DNA of 64,000 bases from Variovorax sp. Sphag1AA (GTDB lineage Bacteria; Pseudomonadota; Gammaproteobacteria; Burkholderiales; Burkholderiaceae_C), in contig NZ_JACHYC010000002.1 in the NCBI RefSeq assembly GCF_014192575.1, positions 992,001 to 1,056,000 on the forward strand, in the 5' to 3' direction. Position numbers and translations under genes: made by a program. The notes under the pieces are model-generated. The model had not been told where the DNA came from. It searched no databases and saw only the letters and a program-made list of their open reading frames with translations. Below are positions 48,447 through 57,183 of this stretch, piece after piece (the first letter of the stretch is position 1; every line of letters starts with the position of its first letter).

Positions 48447-49429
48447 CACGCAAGAAGATCCTCGTCTTTCGCGAGTTGCCCGACGACCAGCTCGCACGGC
48501 TCAAGGCCGAGCATGAAGTCACCGTCGCCAATCCGCGCATCGATGCGCAGCGCGAGGCCTTCGATGCTGCGCTGCCTCTCGCGCAGGGGCTGATCGGTTC
48601 GAGCTTTCCCGTCGACGATGCATTGCTTGCTCGCGCGCCGCAGCTCGAAGTGGTCTCCAGCGTGTCGGTCGGCGTCGACAACTACGCGCTCGCCGCGCTG
48701 CATGCGCGGGGCATCATGCTTTGCCACACGCCGGGCGTGCTCGACGAGACCGTGGCCGACACGGTCTTCGCACTGCTGATGGCGACCAGCCGCCGGGTGG
48801 TCGAGCTTTCGAACCTCGTGCGCGAAGGCCGATGGATCCAGAACATCGGCGAAGACCTGTTCGGCTTCGACGTGCACGGCAAGACACTCGGCCTGCTGGG
48901 CTTCGGCCGCATCGGGCAGGCGATCGCGCGCCGCGCTTCACTCGGCTTCGGCATGCCGGTGCTCTATCACGCACGCCGTCCGGTGGACCTTGCCGTACAG
49001 GCGCCCGAGTTGCAGGGACGGGCGCTGCACACCCCGCAGGACGAGCTTCTTGCGCGCGCCGATTTCGTGGTCGCGATGCTGCCGCTGTCGGACAGCACGC
49101 GCGGCATGATCGAAGCCCGCGTGTTCGACGCGATGAAGCCGGGCGCGATCTTCATCAACGGCGGACGCGGCGCCACGGTGCGCGAAGACGCCTTGCTCGC
49201 CGCGCTCGACAGTGGCCGCCTGCGGGCCGCCGGACTCGATGTGTTCGCCACCGAACCGCTGCCCAAGGATTCGCCGTTACGCACCCATCCGCGCGTGACG
49301 CCACTGCCGCACATCGGCTCCGCGACGCACGAGACGCGCCATGCAATGGCCGAGCTCGCGACGACGAATCTGCTGCGTGCCCTGGCGGGCGAGCGTCCGT
49401 TGGCGGTCTACGACACGGCCGCCGCTTGA
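48443..49429 (+). CDS. kguD: D-2-hydroxyacid dehydrogenase, probable 2-keto-6-phosphogluconate reductase
   Basis: This 328-residue enzyme has the NAD(P)-binding GLLGFGRIGQAIARR, and the catalytic Arg (GGRGATV), Glu (FATEPLPKDSP) and His (LPHIGSATHE) of the D-2-hydroxyacid dehydrogenase family. In the ketogluconate route KguD reduces 2-keto-6-phosphogluconate to 6-phosphogluconate. Glyoxylate/hydroxypyruvate reductases (GhrB) look alike, so the call rests on the operon. It overlaps the kinase gene by 4 bases. Confidence 0.8.
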   Translation: MTRKKILVFRELPDDQLARLKAEHEVTVANPRIDAQREAFDAALPLAQGLIGSSFPVDDALLARAPQLEVVSSVSVGVDNYALAALHARGIMLCHTPGVLDETVADTVFALLMATSRRVVELSNLVREGRWIQNIGEDLFGFDVHGKTLGLLGFGRIGQAIARRASLGFGMPVLYHARRPVDLAVQAPELQGRALHTPQDELLARADFVVAMLPLSDSTRGMIEARVFDAMKPGAIFINGGRGATVREDALLAALDSGRLRAAGLDVFATEPLPKDSPLRTHPRVTPLPHIGSATHETRHAMAELATTNLLRALAGERPLAVYDTAAA

Positions 49430-49443
49430 ACGCGAGGACACCC

Positions 49444-50469
49444 ATGCAGCGCTCGGCCCGCGCGACCATCGCCGATGTCGCCAAGGCGGCGGGCGTCTCC
49501 AAGGCCACCGTTTCGCGCTTCCTCAACCATCGCGAACGGCTGCTGAGCCCGGACATCGCCGCGCGTGTCGAAGCCGCCGTCGCCCAGCTCGACTACACGC
49601 CGAGCCCGATGGCTCAGGCGCTGAGTCACGGCCGCTCGCGACTCATCGGCCTGATCGTGGCCGACATCACCAATCCTTATTCGGTTGCGGTGTTGCGCGG
49701 TGCCGAGAAGGCCTGCCAGGACGCCGGCTACCTCGTGATGCTGTTCAACCTTGGCAACGACATCGATCGCGAACGCGAGGCCATCGATGCGCTGGCCGGC
49801 TACCAGGTCGACGGATTCATCCTGAACACGCTGGGCCGCGGGGTGGGTCTCGCCGACGCCGAGGCGCTGCATGGCAAGCCGGCGGTGCTGGTGGACCGCC
49901 GGCATGCGGGCATGCACACCGATTTCGTCTCCCTCGACAACGGCGCGGCCATGAAGGCGGCCTGCGGCCATCTGGTCGAAGGTGGATTCCGCGAACTGCT
50001 CTACATCACGGAGCCGCTCAAGGGCGTGAGCTCGCGGCGCGAACGCGCGACTGCCTTCGGTGGCTGCATGGCGGCGCACGAGCCACGCGTGGCCGGCGAG
50101 GTGTTCGAGTGCACGGGCGAGGACAGCGACAACCTCGATGCCGCGCTGCGTGCGTTGCAAAAGCGTGCCAAGCGCGGCCGGCGCGCGGCAGTGCTAGCCG
50201 GCAATGCGGTCGTGACGCTGCGCGTCGCGAGCGCGATGGCGCGGCTGGGACTGCGTTTTGGCACCGATATCGGCTTCGTGGGATTCGACGACCCGGATTG
50301 GGCGCCGCTCATCGGCCCCGGCCTGAGCGCCATCGCGCAACCCACCGATGCAATCGGCCGTACGGCGGCGACCTGCCTGATCGAGCGTCTGCAGGGCCTC
50401 GAAGGGCCGCCGAGGCAGTTGCTGCTGCCGGGCGAGTTGATCGTTCGAGGTTCGTCAGGCACGGCCTGA
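49444..50469 (+). CDS. ptxS: LacI-family transcriptional regulator, PtxS-like
   Basis: This 341-residue regulator has the LacI DNA-binding domain (ATIADVAKAAGVSKATVSRF near 7-26, hinge SPMAQALSHGRSRLIG) and a periplasmic-binding-type effector domain. It lies 14 bases after kguD, so it would be made from the operon it controls. The palindrome TGAAACCGGTTTCA at the operon's promoter is the form bound by PtxS, which in Pseudomonas is released by 2-ketogluconate. It is probably an autorepressor. Confidence 0.82.
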   Translation: MQRSARATIADVAKAAGVSKATVSRFLNHRERLLSPDIAARVEAAVAQLDYTPSPMAQALSHGRSRLIGLIVADITNPYSVAVLRGAEKACQDAGYLVMLFNLGNDIDREREAIDALAGYQVDGFILNTLGRGVGLADAEALHGKPAVLVDRRHAGMHTDFVSLDNGAAMKAACGHLVEGGFRELLYITEPLKGVSSRRERATAFGGCMAAHEPRVAGEVFECTGEDSDNLDAALRALQKRAKRGRRAAVLAGNAVVTLRVASAMARLGLRFGTDIGFVGFDDPDWAPLIGPGLSAIAQPTDAIGRTAATCLIERLQGLEGPPRQLLLPGELIVRGSSGTA

Positions 50470-50610
50470 TCCGCCACCGCCGTTTCGACGGGGCCTCTCG
50501 TCATTTCGTCGGGAAGGCCTCCGTCTTCGACGCTCTGGCAGCTTCCGGCTGGCTGCAATCCCTCCTAGAGTCATTCGCAACAGCAGCGAAATGCGCTTGA
50601 GGAGCATCAC

Positions 50611-51807
50611 ATGGCAGCGCCAACCATCCGCAAGGTCCTGGTCCTCGGCGCCGGCAAGATCGGCGGCACGGTGGCTGACATGGTGGCCGAGTACCACCGC
50701 CTTCCCGTCACGCTCTCAGACCGGCAGCATGCGCGACACGAGCCCGACGACCGGCTGGTGACGCGCACCATCGTCGATGTCGAGGACGATGCTTCGCTGG
50801 CCGATGCGTTTGCGGGGCATGACGTGGTCATCAACGCGCTGCCGTTCTTTCTTGCGGCGCGCGTTGCAGCCGCTGCGCGCAGTGCGGGCGTGCACTACTT
50901 CGACCTGACCGAAGATGTTGCAGCCACCACTGCGATCCGCGCGCTGGCCGTGGGCTCGGACTCCGTGCTGATGCCGCAGAGTGGTCTCGCGCCCGGTGTG
51001 ATCGGCATGCTCGGTGCGCATCTCGCAGGGCGCTTCGAGACTCTCTACGACCTGCACCTGCGCGTCGGCGCGCTCTCGCGGCACGCGACCAATGGTCTGC
51101 GCTACAACTTCACTTGGAGCATCGACGGCGTCATCAACGAGTACTGCCATCCGTGCGCGGCCATCGCCCAAGGCCAATTGGTGTCGGTGCCGCCGCTGGA
51201 AGGGCACGAGACGCTTGTGCTCGACGGCGACACCTACGAAGCCTTCAACACCTCCGGCGGACTCGGCACGCTGTGCGAAACGCTTGCGGGCCGCGTGCGC
51301 AACCTCGACTACAAGACGATCCGCTATCCGGGCCATCGCGATGCGATGAAGCTGCTGCTGCATGACCTGCGGCTGGTCGAGCGGCGCGACCTCCTGCGGC
51401 AGGTGCTAGAGAACGCAGTGCCGCACAGTCGCGAGGACATGGTGATCGTCTTCGCCTCCGCGTCCGGCTTGCGTGGAGGGCGCCTCGAGCAGGAGACGCG
51501 CCTGGCCCGCATCCACGGCGGTCGCCTGCGCGGAGTGGACCGCACTGCGATCGAACTGGCGACAGCGGCTGGCGTGGTCGGTGTCTTCGAACTTCTCAGC
51601 TCGGGTCGGCTGCCTTCGAACGGCTTCGTGGGCCAGGAGCAGGTCGCGCTCGACGCCTTCCTTTCGACCCGCGTCGGAAGCTGCTATGCCCAACTGGCCG
51701 AATCGACGGCGGGCCGGACGTCCGCCGCGTCGCACCACGGAACCACCTTCGCTCATACTTGGCCACCCCAGGCGCGACGCCGGACCCGGAAGGAGCCACA
51801 TACATGA
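50611..51807 (+). CDS. Saccharopine dehydrogenase-like oxidoreductase, possible lysine 6-dehydrogenase
   Basis: This is a 398-residue protein with an N-terminal dinucleotide fold (VLVLGAGKIGGTVADM) and the saccharopine-dehydrogenase C-terminal region (FTWSIDGVINEYCHPC). Relatives include saccharopine reductase and L-lysine 6-dehydrogenase. The next gene, 4 bases overlapped, makes an ALDH7-type enzyme. That supports oxidation of lysine's epsilon-amine followed by oxidation of the semialdehyde. The 141-base gap after ptxS holds no gene but may hold a promoter. The C-terminal basic tail (about residues 375-398) is odd. Confidence 0.78.
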   Translation: MAAPTIRKVLVLGAGKIGGTVADMVAEYHRLPVTLSDRQHARHEPDDRLVTRTIVDVEDDASLADAFAGHDVVINALPFFLAARVAAAARSAGVHYFDLTEDVAATTAIRALAVGSDSVLMPQSGLAPGVIGMLGAHLAGRFETLYDLHLRVGALSRHATNGLRYNFTWSIDGVINEYCHPCAAIAQGQLVSVPPLEGHETLVLDGDTYEAFNTSGGLGTLCETLAGRVRNLDYKTIRYPGHRDAMKLLLHDLRLVERRDLLRQVLENAVPHSREDMVIVFASASGLRGGRLEQETRLARIHGGRLRGVDRTAIELATAAGVVGVFELLSSGRLPSNGFVGQEQVALDAFLSTRVGSCYAQLAESTAGRTSAASHHGTTFAHTWPPQARRRTRKEPHT

Positions 51808-53318
51808 ACGACGCGAACGATCTGTCCGCACTTTTCGATCGCTGCGGCATCGCCGCTTCCCAACGCACCGGTGGAACGCTGGCCGTCCGCTCGGCCGTCG
51901 ACGGGGCGGAACTCGCGCAATTGCATGAAACGCCGGAGGCATCGATGCCCGAGGTGATCGCGCGCGCCAAGTCTGCATTCGTGCGCTGGCGCGAAGTGCC
52001 CGCGCCGGTGCGTGGCGAACTCGTGCGCCTCTGGGGCGAGGAACTGCGGAAGGGCAAGGCCGACATCGGGCGCGTGGTCTCGGTGGAGGTCGGCAAGATC
52101 GCGCAGGAAGGCCTCGGCGAAGTGCAGGAAGGCGTCGACATCTGCGAATTCGCACTGGGGCTCTCGCGGCAGCTCCATGGCAAAACCATCGTCTCGGAGC
52201 GGCCCGGCCACCGCATCATGGAGCAGTACCACCCGCTCGGGCCAGTGGCGATCATCACTGCGTTCAACTTCCCGAGCGCCGTCTTCGCGTGGAACGCAGC
52301 GATCGCACTGGTGTGCGGCGATCCGGTGATCTTCAAGCCTTCCGAGAAGGCACCGCTCTCCGGCCTTGCCACCTTCAAGGCACTGGAGCGCGCCATCGCA
52401 CGCTTCGGTGATCGCGCACCGGAGGGCCTGGCGCAGATCGTGATCGGTCGCGCTGCGCAGGCACAGGCGCTGGTCAACAGCCCCGACATCCCGCTCGTCT
52501 CGGCCACAGGCTCGACACGCATGGGTCGCGAAGTCGGCCCGCGCGTGGCGGCACGCTTCGGCCGGCGCATCCTCGAACTCGGCGGCAACAACGCGATGAT
52601 CGTGACGCCCCATGCGGACATCGACATGGCGCTCCGGGCGATCCTCTTCAGTGCCGTAGGCACCGCGGGCCAGCGGTGCACATCGCTGCGGCGGCTCATC
52701 GTGCATCGCTCGGTGAAGGATGTCCTGATTCCGAAACTGCTGGCGGCCTACGAGAGCCTGCCCATCGGCCATCCGCTGGAAGAGGGCACGCTCGTCGGCC
52801 CGCTGATCGACGAAGGGGCGTTCAACACACTGCAGCTTGCCATCGCCGAGGTCGAGGCCAATGGCGGCCGCATGCTCATCGGTGGCAACCGCGTGCTGGC
52901 CGATCGCTTTCGGAAGGCCTTCTACGTGCGTCCGGCCATCGCGGAGATGACGGTGCAGACGGAACTGGTCCGGCGCGAAACCTTCGGGCCGCTGCTCTAC
53001 GTGATGGTCTACGACGACCTCGATGAAGCGATCGAGATCCACAACGATGTGCCGCAAGGGCTCTCGTCGTGCATCTTCTCGAACGACATGCGCGAGGTCG
53101 AGCGCTTCATCTCGGCTTCTGGCTCCGACTGCGGCATGGCGAACGTCAACATCGGGCCGAGCGGTGCGGAGATCGGTGGTGCGTTCGGTGGCGAGAAGGA
53201 GACCGGCGGCGATCGCGAAAGCGGCTCCGATGCGTGGAAGCAGTACATGCGGCGCACGACCAACACCATCAACTACTCGACCGAGCTGCCGCTCGCGCAA
53301 GGCATCCGGTTCGGCTGA
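51804..53318 (+). CDS. Aldehyde dehydrogenase, ALDH7 (aminoadipate-semialdehyde) type
   Basis: This 504-residue NAD-dependent dehydrogenase has general base E258 in LELGGNNAMIV and the nucleophile C292 in GTAGQRCTSLRRL; both segments are typical of ALDH7 (antiquitin). It would oxidise alpha-aminoadipate semialdehyde to aminoadipate. The ATG overlaps the upstream stop by 4 bases. Alternative names in databases include AmaB. A convergent gene follows after 10 bases. Confidence 0.87.
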   Translation: MNDANDLSALFDRCGIAASQRTGGTLAVRSAVDGAELAQLHETPEASMPEVIARAKSAFVRWREVPAPVRGELVRLWGEELRKGKADIGRVVSVEVGKIAQEGLGEVQEGVDICEFALGLSRQLHGKTIVSERPGHRIMEQYHPLGPVAIITAFNFPSAVFAWNAAIALVCGDPVIFKPSEKAPLSGLATFKALERAIARFGDRAPEGLAQIVIGRAAQAQALVNSPDIPLVSATGSTRMGREVGPRVAARFGRRILELGGNNAMIVTPHADIDMALRAILFSAVGTAGQRCTSLRRLIVHRSVKDVLIPKLLAAYESLPIGHPLEEGTLVGPLIDEGAFNTLQLAIAEVEANGGRMLIGGNRVLADRFRKAFYVRPAIAEMTVQTELVRRETFGPLLYVMVYDDLDEAIEIHNDVPQGLSSCIFSNDMREVERFISASGSDCGMANVNIGPSGAEIGGAFGGEKETGGDRESGSDAWKQYMRRTTNTINYSTELPLAQGIRFG

Positions 53319-53328
53319 TTCGCAATCG

Positions 53329-54405
53329 CTAAGCCGCAAGCCGCACTGGAATACGGCGACGACCGAACCCACTCTTGAATGCGCCGAAGCGACCCGCGAC
53401 CGGCGTGCCGCAATGCGGGCAAGTCCCGCGCTCGTCGAGGCTGCATTCGAGCACCAGATACCAATCGCGCCGAACCAGCGGCTCGTGGCACGACGGACAG
53501 AAGGTGGTCCCGCCTTCGACGTCGTGCACGTTGCCTGTGTAGACGTGATGCAGCCCGTTGCCAAGCGCGATGGCGCGGGCGCGCGTGAGCGTGGCCGGCG
53601 GGGTCGGGGCCACGTCCAGCATCTTGTAGTCCGGATGAAAGGCGGAGAAGTGCAGCGGCACATCAAGGCCGAGGTGGTCCGCGATCCAGCGCGTCATCGC
53701 TTCGATCTCCGCGCTGTCGTCGTTGTGGCCGGGAATCAGCAGCGTCGTGATCTCCAGCCAGCAGCGCGTTTCGTGCTTCAGGTACTGCAGCGTATCGAGC
53801 ACAGGCGCGAGATGCGCGCCGGTCTGCTGGAAGTAGAAGCGCTCGGTGAAGCCCTTGAGGTCGACGTTCGCCGCGTCCATCCGCTCGTAGAACGCACGTC
53901 GCGGTTCCGCGTGCATGTAGCCGGCGGTCACTGCCACGCTGTGCAGACCAAGCGCATGACAGGCATCTGCGGTGTCCATCGCGTACTCGGCAAAGATCAC
54001 CGGGTCGTTGTAGGTGAAGGCCACGCTGTCAGCGCCGCTTTCCCGGGCGGCCTGGGCGATTCGTTCGGGCGAGGCCGCATCCATCAGCCGATCAAGTTCG
54101 CGGCTCTTCGAGATGTCCCAGTTCTGGCAGAACTTGCAGGCCAGGTTGCAGCCGGCTGTGCCGAAGCTCAAGACGCTGCTGCCGGGGAAGAAATGATTGA
54201 GTGGCTTCTTTTCGATCGGGTCGATACAGAAGCCTGAACTGCGTCCGTAGGTGGTGAGCACCATCGTGTCGCCGACGCGCTGTCGCACGAAGCACATGCC
54301 GCGCTGGCCTTCGTGCAGGCGACAGTCGCGCGGACAGAGGTCGCACTGGATACGTCCGTCGTCGAGACGGTGCCACCAATGCGCCGGCCGGTCCATGGCG
54401 CTCAC
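53329..54405 (-). CDS. amrS: AmmeMemoRadiSam system radical SAM enzyme (AmmS)
   Basis: This 358-residue radical SAM protein has the cluster-binding CxxxCxxC in TAGCNLACKFCQNW. An N-terminal Cys set (CDLCPRDCRLHEGQRGMC) and a C-terminal pair of CxxC pairs (CPSCHEP and CPHCGTP) look like a zinc ribbon. It is the S member of the AmmeMemoRadiSam trio, whose reaction is unknown. It overlaps the B gene by 4 bases. The A protein (AMMECR1) is not found in the window. Confidence 0.9.
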   Translation of the reverse strand: MSAMDRPAHWWHRLDDGRIQCDLCPRDCRLHEGQRGMCFVRQRVGDTMVLTTYGRSSGFCIDPIEKKPLNHFFPGSSVLSFGTAGCNLACKFCQNWDISKSRELDRLMDAASPERIAQAARESGADSVAFTYNDPVIFAEYAMDTADACHALGLHSVAVTAGYMHAEPRRAFYERMDAANVDLKGFTERFYFQQTGAHLAPVLDTLQYLKHETRCWLEITTLLIPGHNDDSAEIEAMTRWIADHLGLDVPLHFSAFHPDYKMLDVAPTPPATLTRARAIALGNGLHHVYTGNVHDVEGGTTFCPSCHEPLVRRDWYLVLECSLDERGTCPHCGTPVAGRFGAFKSGFGRRRIPVRLAA

Positions 54406-55202
54406 GCCTCGAAGGCGATCGCGCTGTAGCCGACGACGCGATCGTGGTCGCCTGCGGTGTCGCCGGAGTTGCGCAGGTCGAGCAGGCGTGGCTTCAATCC
54501 ATGGTGACGCGCGGCCAGCAGCGCGCCGTTGATCGCTTCCGAGCCGCAGGCTTCGTGGGGCGTGAGCCCGGCATCGAAGCGCAAGATGCGCTGCACCGTC
54601 GCCTTGTCGGCAAGCTTCGCCTTCGCGTACGGCAGGTAGTGCGAGAGGTCGGAGCTGATGACGATCAACGTCTCATCGCCGCCCCAGAGTCGTTCGAGCA
54701 CCTCCGCCACCGCAGCGCCGCCGGTATCGCCGACGACCAGCGGCAGGAGCGTGAACTCGCCCAGTGCGGCCTGCAGGAAGGGCAGGTGCACCTCCAGCGA
54801 ATGCTCCTGCGCATGTGCGCGGTCGCTGCGGATGACCTGCGGGAGATCGGCGATGCGGTCCAGCAGTTCGCGATCGATCGGAATCCGCCCCAGCGGCGTC
54901 TGGAACGCGTTGGCCTCCGGGGCAGCCAGGCCATTCACCCACACCCGATGCGCAGGCCCCAGCAGCACGACGCGGCGAATCGGCGGTGCATCCGGATGCC
55001 GGAGCAGCGCATAGGCACTCGCGGCGATGGCACCGGAATAGGCGTAGCCCGCGTGCGGTGCAATCAGCAGCTTCGGCCGTGGGTGCGTTTCGACGTTTCC
55101 GTGGACGCCATCACGCAGAAAGCCATCCACCTGTTCCCGCAACTCGCGTGGCGCGGAGGGGTAGAACAAGCCACAGACGGCGGCATGGCGCACGGCAGGC
55201 AT
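54402..55202 (-). CDS. amrB: AmmeMemoRadiSam system protein B (Memo family)
   Basis: This 266-residue Memo-family protein has the conserved His in APHAGYAYSG, EHSLEVHLPFLQ and SSDLSHYLPY, and the Cys in EACGSEAING. These sites look like those of class III extradiol dioxygenases, and the family can bind metal. It is the upstream partner of the radical SAM enzyme. Function in bacteria is unknown. Confidence 0.9.
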   Translation of the reverse strand: MPAVRHAAVCGLFYPSAPRELREQVDGFLRDGVHGNVETHPRPKLLIAPHAGYAYSGAIAASAYALLRHPDAPPIRRVVLLGPAHRVWVNGLAAPEANAFQTPLGRIPIDRELLDRIADLPQVIRSDRAHAQEHSLEVHLPFLQAALGEFTLLPLVVGDTGGAAVAEVLERLWGGDETLIVISSDLSHYLPYAKAKLADKATVQRILRFDAGLTPHEACGSEAINGALLAARHHGLKPRLLDLRNSGDTAGDHDRVVGYSAIAFEA

Positions 55203-55262
55203 GAGGGCAACTCCAGCCCTTGAATTTGAACCTTCCGCAGCCGGAAATCAACCGGCGGTTAC

Positions 55263-55718
55263 TCAGTCGGAGGGAGGCGGAGGAACCGCGCTGCGGCGGT
55301 CCAGTTTGCGGCTGAGCACCACCGAGGTGTGCGTGTGCTGGATACCTTCGATGAGCCCGATGCCGTCGAGCAGGGCGTCCAGCTGCTCGTTGGTTTCGCA
55401 GCGCAGGAGCACCATGTAATCGAATTGCCCGCTGACGGCCGAGACTTCCTCGACCTCGGGTAACCGTTCCAGTGCACGCATCACTGCGGCGCCCGTTTTT
55501 GGTGCAACGCTGAGCCCGCAATAGGCGCGCACCGCCGCTTCCTCGAGCCGCTTGCCGAGGCGCACGCCGTAGCCAGCGATCACCCCCTCGCGTTCGAGCC
55601 GGGCAATGCGCGCGACGATCGTGGTGCGCGCCACGCCGAGCTTGCGCGCGAGCAGCGCAGCCGACTCGCGCGCGTTGGCTTGCAGCAGGCTCAGCAGGTG
55701 GCGGTCGGTGTCGTCCAA
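55263..55718 (-). CDS. Lrp/AsnC-family transcriptional regulator
   Basis: This is a 151-residue regulator with an N-terminal winged helix (LLARKLGVARTTIVARIARL, about 22-41) and the RAM ligand domain (EVSAVSGQFDYMVLLR). The start is taken as the TTG at 55718 (TTGGACGACACC), as no ATG fits. It lies 15 bases after the RidA gene, at the end of a five-gene minus-strand run. It likely senses an amino acid or related product of the cluster. Confidence 0.85.
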   Translation of the reverse strand: MDDTDRHLLSLLQANARESAALLARKLGVARTTIVARIARLEREGVIAGYGVRLGKRLEEAAVRAYCGLSVAPKTGAAVMRALERLPEVEEVSAVSGQFDYMVLLRCETNEQLDALLDGIGLIEGIQHTHTSVVLSRKLDRRSAVPPPPSD

Positions 55719-55733
55719 CGCCTTGGCGATGCC

Positions 55734-56192
55734 TTATTCGACTTCGGCGATCAGTTCGATCTCGACGCAGGCGCCGAAGGGGATCTGCGCGACGCCGAAT
55801 GCGCTGCGCGCATGCGCGCCTTTCTGGGCACCGAACACTTCCGCGAAAAACTCGCTCGCGCCATTGGTCACCAGATGCTGCTCGGTGAAGCTGCCGGTGG
55901 AGTTGACGAGGCTCATCACCTTCACGATGCGCTTGACCTTGTCGAGGTTGCCGATCGCCGCGTTCAGCGTGCCGAGCAGGTCGATCGCGATGGCGCGGGC
56001 GGCCTGCTTGCCTTCTTCGGTCGTCATGTTGGCGCCGAGCTGGCCAACCCACGGCTTGCCGTCCTTCTTGGCGATGTGGCCGGAGAGGAAGACCAGGTTG
56101 CCGGTCTGCACGAAAGGTACGTAGGCCGCGGCGGGAACGGAGACGGGCGGCAGCGTGATGCCGAGGCTCTTGAGTTTGTCCTGGATGCTCAT
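55734..56192 (-). CDS. RidA-family (YjgF) protein
   Basis: This 152-residue protein of the Rid superfamily has the conserved Arg in HARSAFGVAQIPFGACVEIE. Typical RidA hydrolyses reactive enamines or imines such as 2-aminoacrylate. The length and the N-terminal KLKSLGITLPP resemble the longer, YjgH/RidA-like group. It overlaps the transglutaminase gene by 4 bases, so it is coupled to an amidoligase-type cluster. Confidence 0.87.
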   Translation of the reverse strand: MSIQDKLKSLGITLPPVSVPAAAYVPFVQTGNLVFLSGHIAKKDGKPWVGQLGANMTTEEGKQAARAIAIDLLGTLNAAIGNLDKVKRIVKVMSLVNSTGSFTEQHLVTNGASEFFAEVFGAQKGAHARSAFGVAQIPFGACVEIELIAEVE

Positions 56193-57181
56193 GGAATGTC
56201 CTTGTTGTCGGTTGGCAGGGAGTCGGATGGCGGATTGTCCGCCACCGGGTCGGCCTGGGCGCGCGCGGCGTTCGCGGCTTCATCGCGCCGTTCCTCGATG
56301 GGCTGCACCGTGACGCCGACGTTGAGCGTGTGACGTGCGCCGCCATGCAGCACGCCTCGCATGGGCGAGACATCGGAATAGTCGCGGCCGATCGCGAGCG
56401 TCACGTAGTCTTCCCCGGGCTGGCGGCCGTTGGTCGGGTCGAAGTCGACCCAGTCGCCCGGACCGTCGGCGCCGGGAAGGTAGACCGACACCCACGCATG
56501 CGATGCGTCAGCACCTACCAGACGCGGCTGGCCGGGCGGTGGCTGGGTGAGCAGGTAGCCGCTCACGTAGCGCGCCGGGAGCCCCATGGTGCGCATGCAC
56601 GCGATCATGATGTGGGCGAAGTCCTGGCACACCCCGCGACGCTGCGCGAGCGCCTCGATCGCGGGTGTGCTGATCTCCGTGCTCTCGGCGTCGTAGTCGA
56701 AGTCGTTGAACATGCGCAGCGTGAGGTCCATCGCGACGTCGAAGGCCGGGCGGCCGGCGGCGAAGCTCGGGCGCGCATAGGCGGCGAAATCATCGTGGCG
56801 TGGCACGTAGCGCGACGGAAACAGGAATTCGGCCGCGGGGTCGTAGTGTGAATCCTTGACGTAGCGGAATCGCTCGCGCACCTCTTCCCACGGCAGTTCG
56901 CGCGCGACCGAGGCAGGCAGCTCTGGCACGGACGTCTCGACCACGCTTTCGGCGGTAACGAGGAGTTCCTCGTGCGTCGAATCGAGCGCGAAGAAGGTCC
57001 GTGCATTGCCGTACACGTCGGGCGATTCGCTGCTCTGCACCGGCGGCGGCGTGATCGTCAGCGCATGGCTCACCAGCCGCTGCGAAGCCGTGGTCATCGG
57101 CTTGAGGTGCGCAAGATGCTGCGCCGTATCGACCGGCGGCGTGTAGTCGTAGCGCGTGAAGTGCGTGACGTGAAGCAGCAT
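56189..57181 (-). CDS. Transglutaminase-like cysteine protease/amidase
   Basis: This 330-residue protein begins MLLHVTHFTRYDYTPPVD, the N-terminal domain of bacterial transglutaminase-like proteins. The papain-like triad is Cys in RRGVCQDFAH, His in DASHAWVSVYLPG and Asp in WVDFDPTNG. A disordered acidic tail follows. It may make or cut isopeptide bonds. The ATG at 57179-57181 lies 2 bases after the ATP-grasp/alpha-E stop. Confidence 0.87.
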   Translation of the reverse strand: MLLHVTHFTRYDYTPPVDTAQHLAHLKPMTTASQRLVSHALTITPPPVQSSESPDVYGNARTFFALDSTHEELLVTAESVVETSVPELPASVARELPWEEVRERFRYVKDSHYDPAAEFLFPSRYVPRHDDFAAYARPSFAAGRPAFDVAMDLTLRMFNDFDYDAESTEISTPAIEALAQRRGVCQDFAHIMIACMRTMGLPARYVSGYLLTQPPPGQPRLVGADASHAWVSVYLPGADGPGDWVDFDPTNGRQPGEDYVTLAIGRDYSDVSPMRGVLHGGARHTLNVGVTVQPIEERRDEAANAARAQADPVADNPPSDSLPTDNKDIP

Positions 57182-57183
57182 GG

